NCBI GenBank assembly: GCA_045636945.1
Contig: JAZTYO010000035.1
Span: forward strand, 1-64,000
Direction of reading: 5' to 3'
Source of the DNA: UMGS172 sp045636945
GTDB lineage: Bacteria; Bacillota; Clostridia; Oscillospirales; Acutalibacteraceae
Length of the DNA stretch: 64,000 nucleotides
How positions within the stretch are numbered: position 1 is the first letter of the stretch; each line of letters begins with the position of its first letter. Shown piece by piece: positions 49,847-58,657 of this stretch. Below the pieces are notes generated by a model that had not been told where the DNA came from, made no database searches, and saw nothing but the letters and a program-made list of their open reading frames with translations. Position numbers and translations under genes: made by a program.

Positions 49847-49863
49847 TTTTATTCCTCCTGAAA

Positions 49864-50688
49864 TCAAACTCCCGAGTATGCCGAGAAGCCACCGTCAACG
49901 GGGATTACAACGCCCGTAACAAATGCAGACTTTTCGCTGTCGGTCAAGAACTCCAAGGTGCCAAGCAATTCTTCGGGCTTACCGAAACGCTTCATGGGAG
50001 TAGCATTCAAAATCTTGCCGGTACGTGCAGTGGGTGTGCCATCCTCATTGAACAACAAAGCCTTGTTCTGATGGGTTACAAAGAAACCGGGTGCCATTGC
50101 ATTAACGCGGATACCGGTTTCTGCAAAGTGAACGGCCAACCACTGAGTAAAGTTGGAAACAGCACTCTTAGCGGCACTGTAAGCAGGAATTTTGGTAAGA
50201 GGTCTGAATGCGTTCATTGAAGAAATGTTCAAGATACAGCAACCCTCTTTGCCAATCATATCCTTGGCAAAAACCTGAGTGGGAAGAAGTGTTCCCATAA
50301 TGTTGAGGTCAAAAACAAACTGGAAGCCTGCTTTGTCAAGGTTGAAGAAGGTGAGGAAATCCTCAGCAATGTCGTCACCTTCCTGATAGGTTTCGTGTAA
50401 GGTAGTGCACTTGGGATTGTTACCGCCTGCACCGTTGATGAGGATATCGCAAGGACCAAGGTCGTTTACGATAGCATCGTGTACCTCTTGGATGCAATCC
50501 TTATCAAGAACGTTGGTTTTATAAGCTTTGGCAACACCGCCGTTTGCAGTGATGTCGGCGGCAACCTTTTGGGCTGCTTCAACATTGAGGTCAAGAACGG
50601 CAACCTTGTGGCCAAGCTTTGCCATATGTACGGCAAAAGCGGAGCACAAAACGCCGCCTGCACCTGTGATTACAACAGTTTTACTCAT
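49864..50688 (-). CDS. SDR oxidoreductase, probable D-mannonate oxidoreductase
   Basis: 274 residues. NAD-binding VVITGAGGVLCSAFAVHMAK, INGAGGNNP, catalytic Ser in ILNISSMNAFRPLTKIPAYS followed by AAKSA (Tyr-xxx-Lys), and VIPVDGGFSAYSGV at the C terminus. Proteins with this layout beside uxuA are SDR-type fructuronate reductases (D-fructuronate to D-mannonate), replacing E. coli UxuB. The role is inferred from the linkage to uxuA and the shared NNPKCTT-type loop. Confidence 0.87.
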   Translation of the reverse strand: MSKTVVITGAGGVLCSAFAVHMAKLGHKVAVLDLNVEAAQKVAADITANGGVAKAYKTNVLDKDCIQEVHDAIVNDLGPCDILINGAGGNNPKCTTLHETYQEGDDIAEDFLTFFNLDKAGFQFVFDLNIMGTLLPTQVFAKDMIGKEGCCILNISSMNAFRPLTKIPAYSAAKSAVSNFTQWLAVHFAETGIRVNAMAPGFFVTHQNKALLFNEDGTPTARTGKILNATPMKRFGKPEELLGTLEFLTDSEKSAFVTGVVIPVDGGFSAYSGV

Positions 50689-50720
50689 ACTTTTTTCTCC
50701 TTCTTATAAGGCTGAATAAA

Positions 50721-51292
50721 TCAACCTATAATATCCTTAAAAATTATCAAAGCAGGGAGTACATCCTCAATGGTTTCGGAAAACTCGGGTTTGAAGCTTC
50801 CCTCAAGACTCATACGGGCATTGTATCCGCACTTTTTCAAAGCGTTTGCCCACACCTTGCAGGCTTCATAATCTTCCTCGGTTCTGGGCATCTGACGGTC
50901 GTCGTTGGCACGTGCAAGGTGAGTGTGAATAAGCAGTTCACCTGCGTTTTCAACGGCATCAAGGCTCTCACCACTCTCAAATACGTGGTAGAAATCTGCC
51001 AGAGTGCAAACGTTGGGATGCTTGCAACGGGCAATGATGTCAAGGCTTTCCTGAACGGTATTTATAAGGAATGATCGGCATCGGTGCCTGTGAGAATCGT
51101 GTCACCAGGGAAGAAACCGTTGGCGGTCTCTGCCACAAGACCGTTTTCTTTAAGACCATTTACAAGTCTTTCAAACTTTTCATTCTCCATAGTTGTAACG
51201 GTCGCAAAGCCAACCTCAACGTAATCATAACCGAGAGCCTTTATTCTCGAAAAGAGGTCAACAGTAGTACAACAAACGCCGAATCTAATAAT
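50721..51292 (-). pseudogene. Sugar isomerase/epimerase with internal deletion
   Basis: The N-terminal part reads IRFGVCCTTVDLFSRIKALG, then TANGFFPGDTILTGTDADHS and a TAA. In the next frame it continues NTVQESLDIIARCKHPNVCT, DFYHVFESGESLDAVENAGE, LLIHTHLARANDDRQMPRTE and ends ALIIFKDIIG. About 70 codons of a normal 260-residue TIM barrel are missing at the junction near 51063, and the frame is broken. The start codon itself appears as ATT after AGGGAG, so initiation may be lost too. It lies between uxuA and the SDR gene. Confidence 0.85.
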
Positions 51293-51302
51293 AGGTCACT
51301 CC

Positions 51303-52340
51303 CTATTTAAGCTTTTCAACAGCCTCAAACAAGCCTGCAATATAGGTAGCACCTAAAGCACGGTCAAAAAGTCCATAACCGTAGCGACCCTTTTCGCCCC
51401 AAATCATACGTCCGTGGTCGGGTCTTACGTAACCGTCCCAATCCTTGTCAGCAAGTGCCTTTACGATGCCGAACATATCGATAGAGCCACATATAGTAGG
51501 ATGTCCAACCTCTTCAAAGCAACGCTCACCGTCATACTTGATGTTGCGAAGGTGCAAGAAGTGGATTCTGTCGGCATACTTTGATGCCATTTTGACGAGG
51601 TCGTTGTTGGGGTCAGCACCCAAAGAGCCTGTACAGAAGGTAAGACCGTTAGCGGGGGAGTCAACCAACTTTAAGAAGCGGTCATAGTTCTCCTCACAGG
51701 TGATGATTCTTGGCAAACCGAACATACCCCATGGCGGATCGTCGGGATGGATGGCCATTTTGATGCCAACCTCCTCGGCAATGGGGATAACAGCCTTCAG
51801 GAACACCTCAAGGTTTTCCCAAAGTTTGTCCTCACCGATTTCCTTATACTGATTAAGCAGGTCACGGAGTCCCTCTTTGGTATAGCTTGCATCCCAACCG
51901 GGGAGTGAAAGCTCACTCTTTAAGGGGTCCATTTTAAGAACCTCTGCATGGTCATAGGCAAGAGCATTTGCACCGTCGGGCTGAGCATGTTCAAGCTCGC
52001 TTCTCAACCAGTCGAATACCGGCATAAAGTTATAGCATACACACTTTACACCTGCTTCACCCAAGCGACGGATGTTTTCGCAATAGTTTTCAATAAGCTG
52101 AGGTGCCTTTTCGTTGCCAAGTTTAATATCTTCGGGAACGGGAACGCTTTCGACAACCTCTAATTCGAGGCCTGCGTCATTGGCCTTTTTCTTCAGCTCG
52201 GCAATACTTTCGCGACTCCAGACTCCGCCGGGTGCAACGTCGTAAACAGCCGAAACAATACCCGACATTGTGGGTATCTGACGAATCTTTTCCAAGGTTA
52301 CGGGGTCTGAATCTCCGTACCATCTGAAGGTTAATTTCAT
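51303..52340 (-). CDS. uxuA: Mannonate dehydratase
   Basis: 345 residues from ATG 52340 (GGGAGGAG upstream). MKLTFRWYGDSDPVTLEKIR at the start, IHPDDPPWGMFGLPRI, CTGSLGADPNNDL, and the C-terminal RPDHGRMIWGEKGRYGYGLF are UxuA signatures. It dehydrates D-mannonate to 2-keto-3-deoxy-D-gluconate with a divalent metal. First gene of the minus-strand uronate operon, divergent from an AraC-type regulator. Confidence 0.96.
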   Translation of the reverse strand: MKLTFRWYGDSDPVTLEKIRQIPTMSGIVSAVYDVAPGGVWSRESIAELKKKANDAGLELEVVESVPVPEDIKLGNEKAPQLIENYCENIRRLGEAGVKCVCYNFMPVFDWLRSELEHAQPDGANALAYDHAEVLKMDPLKSELSLPGWDASYTKEGLRDLLNQYKEIGEDKLWENLEVFLKAVIPIAEEVGIKMAIHPDDPPWGMFGLPRIITCEENYDRFLKLVDSPANGLTFCTGSLGADPNNDLVKMASKYADRIHFLHLRNIKYDGERCFEEVGHPTICGSIDMFGIVKALADKDWDGYVRPDHGRMIWGEKGRYGYGLFDRALGATYIAGLFEAVEKLK

Positions 52341-52354
52341 AAAACTCCTCCCAA

Positions 52355-52487
52355 AATCTGCACTAAGGCATTTTTTTACATTATACAATATATTTTTGCG
52401 AAAAACTATTGTTTTTTCGACTATTGTATATTGCAAATCTGTGCATTTTGTGTTACAATCAACTAAAATATATTGTTAATCTGCGCA
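52355..52487. promoter_or_regulatory. uxuA/araC-type divergent control region with direct repeats
   Basis: Contains three same-direction near-identical decamers: AATCTGCACT (52355-52364), AATCTGTGCA (52436-52445) and AATCTGCGCA (52478-52487). The last two are 42 bp apart, four helical turns. A minus-strand -10 TATAAT lies at 52385-52380 with no good -35, as expected for an activator-dependent uxuA promoter. Candidate sites for the divergent AraC regulator. Confidence 0.5.
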
Positions 52488-52539
52488 AAGATACGGCAAT
52501 GTATTGTATTTTGACCAAAAAACAAAAAAGGTGCAATTT

Positions 52540-53385
52540 ATGAAAAAGTTTTTTGATATAAGATTTGATGATTTTTCCATTCATCACACCTTGACAGAGC
52601 ATCCCGAAAACGAAGAATTTCCGATGCACGCACACGACCGATTGGAACTGTATTATTTCATTTCCGGTTACTGCCGTTATATGGTTGAGGGTAATGAGTA
52701 TGTTTTAAAGCCCGGTGATATTATGGTTATGCAGCCTTCCGAGGCGCATAATTTAAGGGTTATGGGTGATATGCCGTACGAGCGTATGGTTATTCATTTT
52801 TTCCCGAATCATTTCAATTATTACGATCCAGAGGGTCTTTTAATGAAGCCTTTTTTCGACCGTCCGTTGGGTAAACTCAACCGCTATTCTGAGAACGATT
52901 TTGGAAGCCGACTTTATCAGCAGTGCTTTGAAAGTCTGAGTGCCGATACTCCGTTGGGTATAAGACTTGAAACCCAAGCCAAGCTGTTCCCGTTACTGTG
53001 TGAATTGTATAAAGCATACTGCGTTAAGAAGGACCGTGCCGAGGATTTACAGACCGACAATGCCAAAACGGTCGTACAGTTGATAGATTATATCAATAAG
53101 AACCTTTACGAGCCGTTGTCGTTGAGCCGTTTGAGCGATAAATTCTTTTTAAGTCAGTCGCAACTCAACCGTCTTTTCAAGAAGGCAACCGGTACAAGTG
53201 TCTGGGAATATATCACCATAAAAAGACTCATTGCGGCAAGAAACCGTATCAGAGTTGGCGAGCAGTCAGGTAAGGTTTGTATTTCCTGCGGATTCAAGGA
53301 TTATTCCTCATTCTACCGTATGTATAAAGCCCGTTTCGGAGTATCTCCCAAGCAGGATGATATGACCAGTGACGGGAAGAAATAA
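52540..53385 (+). CDS. AraC-family transcription regulator
   Basis: 281 residues. N-terminal cupin sensor (FPMHAHDRLELYYFISGYCR, then YVLKPGDIMVMQPSEAHNLR) and a C-terminal double HTH (LSLSRLSDKFFLSQSQLNRL, GFKDYSSFYRMYKARFGVSP). It probably senses a sugar or uronate and activates the divergent uxuA operon. Start ATG 52540 with AAAAAGGTG upstream; an in-frame TTG at 52504 has no ribosome site. Confidence 0.92.
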   Translation: MKKFFDIRFDDFSIHHTLTEHPENEEFPMHAHDRLELYYFISGYCRYMVEGNEYVLKPGDIMVMQPSEAHNLRVMGDMPYERMVIHFFPNHFNYYDPEGLLMKPFFDRPLGKLNRYSENDFGSRLYQQCFESLSADTPLGIRLETQAKLFPLLCELYKAYCVKKDRAEDLQTDNAKTVVQLIDYINKNLYEPLSLSRLSDKFFLSQSQLNRLFKKATGTSVWEYITIKRLIAARNRIRVGEQSGKVCISCGFKDYSSFYRMYKARFGVSPKQDDMTSDGKK

Positions 53386-53398
53386 TTATTACAATGTT

Positions 53399-53424
53399 AA
53401 AGCCACCCCAGACGAGGTGGCTTT
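53399..53424. terminator. Terminator between AraC-type gene and acetyltransferase gene
   Basis: Perfect 9-bp arms AAAGCCACC / GGTGGCTTT with an 8-nt loop. Confidence 0.85.
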
Positions 53425-53429
53425 GCTGT

Positions 53430-53849
53430 TTATTTTGTGTAATTTAAAACATACCGCTTTGTGTCGTATACGGTTTTGGTTTTGACTGTTTTAAAACCAA
53501 ATTTCTGATAAAATCCAACCGCATCGTCGTCGGTTTCGGCGGTCATTGTTTTAATGTCGAAATTTTCAAGGAAAAATGAAAGCAGGGCAGAGCCATAGCC
53601 TTTGTTACGGCAGGTTTCATTAACCGCAATGTCAAGCACCGTTGCGGTTTTGCCGATAATCTCAACCACCGCAATGCCAACGTATTTTCCACCGTTACGG
53701 CAGGCAAAAATTTGCACATTTGGGTTGTTGATATATTTCTCGGCACGGGCTTTCAGCCTTTCGGGAGTAGGCTTGAAAACACTCGGCGTCAATAACACCA
53801 AAATATCGGAATCAAAGATATTCGGTTTTACATTTTCAAATGTCAACAT
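53430..53849 (-). CDS. GNAT family N-acetyltransferase
   Basis: 139 residues. Acetyl-CoA motif VLDIAVNETCRNKGYGSALL (R/N-x-x-G-x-G/A) and DDDAVGFYQKFGF are the GNAT signature. The substrate is unknown. Its ATG directly follows the pyrophosphatase stop (1 bp), so the two are co-translated. Confidence 0.88.
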   Translation of the reverse strand: MLTFENVKPNIFDSDILVLLTPSVFKPTPERLKARAEKYINNPNVQIFACRNGGKYVGIAVVEIIGKTATVLDIAVNETCRNKGYGSALLSFFLENFDIKTMTAETDDDAVGFYQKFGFKTVKTKTVYDTKRYVLNYTK

Positions 53850-54212
53850 TTAAACCTCGATATACGTATCGTAATACTTTTCTTGAAAATGGATTGCTTC
53901 TGCCATTTGTTCAGCGGTGAATGTTATTCCTTCGGGTGCAGCAATCAGTTTGTCTTCAACGTCGTTTTTTCGGTGGACAATGCCGATGACTTTGCAGGTA
54001 TACTCGGTAACGGGTATGGTAACACCTAATAAATAAACGTCAAGTTCCTCGCCGTCACCACCCAAAACATTCGGAATATATCCGTAATTTATAGGGTAAT
54101 GAAGCACCTTTTCACATTTTTTGTGAATGTATCCTATCGGTCGGTCGATACTGATGTGTATAACCTTGCCCAAATATGACTTCACCTGAGCTTTTCTTTC
54201 TTCAAACGTCAT
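53850..54212 (-). CDS. Inorganic pyrophosphatase-like protein, short form
   Basis: 120 residues from ATG 54212. VLHYPINYGYIPNVLGGDGE, ELDVYLLG (the metal-binding Asp pair) and VEDKLIAAPEG follow soluble family I pyrophosphatase. The usual length is about 170-180, so this is a short version, common in some Clostridia annotations. It would hydrolyse PPi or a related nucleotide pyrophosphate. Its start lies next to the stop of the DD-carboxypeptidase gene. Confidence 0.8.
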   Translation of the reverse strand: MTFEERKAQVKSYLGKVIHISIDRPIGYIHKKCEKVLHYPINYGYIPNVLGGDGEELDVYLLGVTIPVTEYTCKVIGIVHRKNDVEDKLIAAPEGITFTAEQMAEAIHFQEKYYDTYIEV

Positions 54213-54213
54213 A

Positions 54214-55575
54214 TTAATATCTTCTGCTTTTGCGTTTACGCTTGTGTTTGGGTGAGTTGAGGATAACCAAAGAAACAATAAAAATTATGATAACTACTGC
54301 AATAATACCAAGCACGAGATAGAATGCCCAATGACTGAAAACAGTCGAGAAAAAGTTTCCAAATCCGCGACCGATATACATTAGTGTACTGCGTTCAACA
54401 TCCTGCGAAGCAACGATGCTGACGGTACCCAAAACCTCGCCTGCGTAAACTACGTCACACTCACCCAAGACCTCACCTTTCGTAATAGGTGCATCATAGG
54501 TGTTCTGATACCATGTAATTTCAAGACTAACGGTAGAGTTGTCGGCAACCTTTGGAACAATGGTTGAAAGGCTTTTTTCGGGGATGGCCGACACGTAGTC
54601 GGTATCCCACGCAAGGTCAACGGGTGCTTCACCGATGATTTCCTCGGTGTTGAGTACGGTTTTATACTCAAATTCATTGAACGCCCATTCATATAATGCC
54701 TTACTGTCACCGAATTCGACACGTATCTTTCGACCGTTTTCGTAAACGGGGCTGTTCATAAGGATACACATATAGTTATATCCGCCCTTGGAGGCAGTCG
54801 AGATAAGGCAACGTCCTGCGGCATCGGTATAGCCAGTCTTTATACCCTTGGCGTACTTGTAATAATACGCTTGATTTCTGTATTTTGCCGAAATGCACTT
54901 TTGACCGTTATTAAGCATCAAAAAGTTGGTGGTGGTCAATGTACGCGAAGGGTTTTTGTTTGTGGCCACAAGCTTGTACTGTGCAGTATTGACGATTTCT
55001 TTAAGAGCGTCTATTGAGAGTATAGCGGTAGCAAGCTTGTACATATCGTTGACGGTGGTGTAGTGTTCAATATCGTGCAGGCCATGTGCGTTGGCATAAT
55101 GTGTTGAACTCATTCCGAGGGCAGAGGCTTTGGCATTCATCTTTTCGCAGAATGCGGGAATACTGCCCGAAACGTGTTCGGCGATGGCGTTAGCACCCTC
55201 GTTGGCCGATGACATCAGGAGAACGTATAGCATCTGACGAACGGTCAGAATTTCTCCTTCTTTGAGTCCGCCTGTTGAAGAATCGGTACCCTGCAAGGAG
55301 TCGATAGCATATTCCGAAACAGTGATGGTTTCCGCATCAAGGTCCTTAGTGTTTTCGTAAAGCACGAGTGCAGTCATCAGCTTGGTCAATGAGGCAGGGT
55401 AGAGGCGTTTGTCGGCATTTTTGGTGTAAAGCACGTCGCCTGTGTCCATATTTACAAGTATAGCACCCTCAGCTTCTACCTCGAAATTGGTCGGTGTGTA
55501 GGCCGAACTCGGCATAACCGTAACCGAAATTATAAGTACAACAACGAAAAATATACAAAAAATCTTTTTAAACAC
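54214..55575 (-). CDS. D-alanyl-D-alanine carboxypeptidase DacF/DacA type
   Basis: 453 residues. Signal peptide (1-25), S11 peptidase with S62-L-T-K65, the S123-A-N125 motif in LMSSANEGANAIAE, and KTG in KGIKTGYTDAAGRCL, then a beta-sandwich domain and one C-terminal membrane helix with a Lys/Arg tail (KHKRKRKSRRY). Canonical motifs are all present, unlike the S11 protein at 13.2 kb. It trims peptidoglycan stem peptides. Confidence 0.94.
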   Translation of the reverse strand: MFKKIFCIFFVVVLIISVTVMPSSAYTPTNFEVEAEGAILVNMDTGDVLYTKNADKRLYPASLTKLMTALVLYENTKDLDAETITVSEYAIDSLQGTDSSTGGLKEGEILTVRQMLYVLLMSSANEGANAIAEHVSGSIPAFCEKMNAKASALGMSSTHYANAHGLHDIEHYTTVNDMYKLATAILSIDALKEIVNTAQYKLVATNKNPSRTLTTTNFLMLNNGQKCISAKYRNQAYYYKYAKGIKTGYTDAAGRCLISTASKGGYNYMCILMNSPVYENGRKIRVEFGDSKALYEWAFNEFEYKTVLNTEEIIGEAPVDLAWDTDYVSAIPEKSLSTIVPKVADNSTVSLEITWYQNTYDAPITKGEVLGECDVVYAGEVLGTVSIVASQDVERSTLMYIGRGFGNFFSTVFSHWAFYLVLGIIAVVIIIFIVSLVILNSPKHKRKRKSRRY

Positions 55576-55693
55576 TTGGAATTCTCCTTGAAATAAATGA
55601 TTTGAGATAGTATAATTGATTTTGTTAAATACATTATAACAAGTAATTGCCCAAAATAAAAGGGGTATTTTAAATTTGTGGAGGTGAATTTTC

Positions 55694-56392
55694 GTGGTTT
55701 ACGTAACGGGTGATATGCACGGTGACGAATCAAGATTGTACGATGCTCAATGGCGCAAGCTTAAAGCAGGGGATATCCTTATAGTTTGTGGAGATTTCGG
55801 TTATCTCTGGAATGGCGGTAAACGTGAAAAAAGCGTTATAGATTATCTTGGCAGCCGAAAGTTTACGGTCTGCTTTGTCGACGGTACTCACGAAAACTTC
55901 CGCAAGATAAACTCTTGCCACGAAACGATATGGAAGGGTGGTCACGTCCACCGTATCAGCGGTAATCTTTTCCACCTTATGCGAGGTCAGATATTCAATA
56001 TCGACGGTGTGAAGATTTTCACCTTTGGCGGCGGAGAAAGTGACGACCGTGAAATGCGTCTTGACGATGCCAAGGGTATTTGGTACCGTGATGAGCTTCC
56101 GACTCCTGTTCAGCTTGAAATTGGTGCCCGTAATTTGGACGAAGCAGGACTTAACGTAGACTATATTATCACACACGAGCCCCCTCTGTTGGTTAAGAGT
56201 TCGATGTTGTTGAGGAAAGGTCAGCCTGACCGACTCAATAAGCTTAACGGCTATTTTCAGGAGCTTGCAAAATCAGTAAAGTTCAATCATTGGTATTTTG
56301 GCTCATTGCACGAGGACCGACTTGTTACGGCCGATTACACCTGCCTTTTTGAAAAGATTATCCCTTTGGGAAGCAAAGAACAGCCGAAATAA
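55694..56392 (+). CDS. Calcineurin-like metallophosphoesterase
   Basis: 232 residues from GTG 55694 (GGAGGTG 8 nt upstream). Metal motifs: VTGDMHGDESRL (D-x-H), ILIVCGDFGYLW (GDxx), VDGTHENF (GNHE-like GTHE) and IITHEPP, followed by FGSLHED near the end. Substrate unknown; such proteins cleave phosphodiesters or nucleotide phosphates. It lies 26 bp before the DUF6259 gene in the same direction. Confidence 0.9.
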   Translation: MVYVTGDMHGDESRLYDAQWRKLKAGDILIVCGDFGYLWNGGKREKSVIDYLGSRKFTVCFVDGTHENFRKINSCHETIWKGGHVHRISGNLFHLMRGQIFNIDGVKIFTFGGGESDDREMRLDDAKGIWYRDELPTPVQLEIGARNLDEAGLNVDYIITHEPPLLVKSSMLLRKGQPDRLNKLNGYFQELAKSVKFNHWYFGSLHEDRLVTADYTCLFEKIIPLGSKEQPK

Positions 56393-56418
56393 AGTACTTT
56401 GTATAAGGATGCGATAAT

Positions 56419-58491
56419 ATGTTTGTACACAGTAAAAAGAACGCAACAATAAAGGTTGATTTTGAAAACGGCTGTATTGCTTTTTTCAATATCAACGGCC
56501 GTGAATTGTTGACCGAAACCAATGCACCTTTGTTTATCATCCGTTTTCTCGACAAGGATGCAAAATTTTATTACTTTTCGTCCTTTGATGCAAAGGTGAA
56601 ATCCGAAAACGGCAACGTAGGTGTTTACAAAGGTTTTCCCGAGGATTTTGAGGTTGCCGTCAAATGCAAAGCCGATACCGATTATTTTGTTGAGTGGTCG
56701 GTTGAGATTACCAACCATACTGATATGGCTATCGAATGGATAGACCTTGCCGATTATAATTTCAAGAACTACCTTACAGGCCGTGACGGAGAGGGAAGCT
56801 TCCTTCTCCCTTATAACGAGGGTGTTTTGTTCGACAGCCTTGAGGAAAAGGAAAAAAGCTGGTTTTCTTACCGTGACCCCGAGTATCCGTCCGAAGGTAG
56901 CTATACCATGTTCCCTTATATGCTATCCTCGCAGTTTATGGCATATATGATTGGTGACGACGGTATTTATATCGGTGCTCACGATAAAATGAGAGCACCC
57001 AAGGGTATGGACGTAAGACCTAAGTACGACGGTGCGACCACGCAGGTGAGAATCTATACCGGTTGTGATTTCGGTGAAGGCTTCAAGATGGGTTATCCGC
57101 TTGTCACCGATGTGTTTAAAGGTGAATGGCAGGATGCCTGCGAAATTTACCGCGATTGGTTTGAGCAGAACCTTCCCGAGGGCGTTGTACCGGTTGAGCA
57201 AAACGACAAATTGCCCGATTGGTACAGCGAACGTCCTTTGACAGTTTTGTTCCCTGCAAAGGGACGTCACGATGTTGATGTGAACAACACGGGCGGAATT
57301 TTCCCTTATATGAACGCACTGCCTTATATTGATGAGCTTAAAAAGAAAATCGATACCAAGGTTATGGCACTTATGATGCATTGGGAGGGTACCGCAATAT
57401 GGGCACCGCCTTACGTATGGCCTCCTTACGGAGGTGAGGAGCCGTTTAACGAGTTTGCAGATGCACTTCACAAAAACGGCGACCTTCTCGGTGTTTATTG
57501 CAGTGGCTTGGGCTATACCATTTACAGCCGTATCGACCCACAATACAACCTTATAAATGAGTTCCGCTTCAATAATTATGACAAAGCTATGTGCGTAGCA
57601 CCCGACCAGACCCTGCCCTTGAGTAAGATTTGCACTGCACAAAGAGCAGGTTATGACATCTGTGCCGCCAACGAAACGGGTGAAAAGATACTTAACACTG
57701 CCTACGAGCCTTTGATGAAGGCCAATATTGACTATGCGCAGATAATGGACCAGAATCATGGCGGAAGTCAGTATTTCTGTTACAGTAAGGACCATGGACA
57801 TCCTCCTGTACCGGGTGCTTGGATGACCAAAACTATGCAGAAACTGTTGTCGCATTGGAATGAGTTGGGTGGTTTGCGTCAGATCGGTTGCGAATCGGCT
57901 GCTGCTGAGCCTTATCTTGGTAATTTGAGATACAGTGACAACCGTTTTGAGATAAACTTCCAATTCGGTACGTCGGTTCCTGCTTATTCTTACATATATC
58001 ACCGTTATGTTCACAACTTTATGGGTAATCAGTGCTGCTGCTTCCTGCTTGACAGTATTTTGTACAGAATCTCTCACGCATTCCTTTGCGGTGACGATAT
58101 TTCGCTTGTTATCCGCGGTGACGGTAAGATTGTTTCCCATTGGGGTAGATGGGGTCATGATGAGGTTGAGGATCAGGAAAAGACCATAAATTTCGTTGCA
58201 ACACTTTTGAAGTTCTATAAGGAAAAGGGTAAAAAGTGGCTTTACAACGGTAAGATGATTAAGCCCTTGAAATTCGAGGCTGTTGACGGTGAAAAAGAGG
58301 TTATTTTCAAAAAGCGTTACACAGGCGGAGATTTCTTTGCCAAGACTGTGCTTTCAACTGCTTTTGAAGCAACCGACGGTGAAAAGGCACAGTTGTTCAT
58401 TAACCATACCGATAAAGACATTAAGATAAAGCTTGAAAACGGTATTGAACTGACCGTTCCTGCTATGAATATCGAATCAATAATACTGTAA
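56419..58491 (+). CDS. DUF6259 family protein, putative glycoside hydrolase
   Basis: 690 residues, no signal peptide, so cytoplasmic. An N-terminal beta-sandwich (about 1-230) precedes a TIM-barrel-like core with KVMALMMHWEGTAIWAPPYV, LLGVYCSGLGYTIYSRIDPQ, ANIDYAQIMDQNHGGSQYFC and IGCESAAAEPY, and a C-terminal beta domain. I recognise it as DUF6259, a family with a glycosidase-like layout but no established reaction that I know. Acidic residues in the D-Q-N-H and C-E-S-A segments are candidate catalytic sites. It would act on an imported sugar derivative. Confidence 0.75.
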   Translation: MFVHSKKNATIKVDFENGCIAFFNINGRELLTETNAPLFIIRFLDKDAKFYYFSSFDAKVKSENGNVGVYKGFPEDFEVAVKCKADTDYFVEWSVEITNHTDMAIEWIDLADYNFKNYLTGRDGEGSFLLPYNEGVLFDSLEEKEKSWFSYRDPEYPSEGSYTMFPYMLSSQFMAYMIGDDGIYIGAHDKMRAPKGMDVRPKYDGATTQVRIYTGCDFGEGFKMGYPLVTDVFKGEWQDACEIYRDWFEQNLPEGVVPVEQNDKLPDWYSERPLTVLFPAKGRHDVDVNNTGGIFPYMNALPYIDELKKKIDTKVMALMMHWEGTAIWAPPYVWPPYGGEEPFNEFADALHKNGDLLGVYCSGLGYTIYSRIDPQYNLINEFRFNNYDKAMCVAPDQTLPLSKICTAQRAGYDICAANETGEKILNTAYEPLMKANIDYAQIMDQNHGGSQYFCYSKDHGHPPVPGAWMTKTMQKLLSHWNELGGLRQIGCESAAAEPYLGNLRYSDNRFEINFQFGTSVPAYSYIYHRYVHNFMGNQCCCFLLDSILYRISHAFLCGDDISLVIRGDGKIVSHWGRWGHDEVEDQEKTINFVATLLKFYKEKGKKWLYNGKMIKPLKFEAVDGEKEVIFKKRYTGGDFFAKTVLSTAFEATDGEKAQLFINHTDKDIKIKLENGIELTVPAMNIESIIL

Positions 58492-58497
58492 AACAAC

Positions 58498-58539
58498 AAG
58501 GTGACAGGCAGAGTCTTAACGGGCTTTGCTTGTCACCTT
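58498..58539 (+). terminator. Terminator after the DUF6259 gene
   Basis: Arms AAGGTGACA / TGTCACCTT extended by GGCA-type pairs around a long loop, directly after the stop codon. Confidence 0.75.
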
Positions 58540-58657
58540 ATTAATATTTAACATAGATTTAACATTAGTGTGTTGTGGATTTTACTTATGTTTGTTACAA
58601 TGCACCCATAAGTTAAAAAAAGAATATAAAAACAAAAGAAAGTAAAGGTGCTAATTC

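Noticed and set aside
56923..58158. A 411-codon open frame on the minus strand
   Set aside because: It lies antisense to the DUF6259 gene, has no ribosome site and a composition expected of a shadow frame. The plus-strand gene has clear homology.
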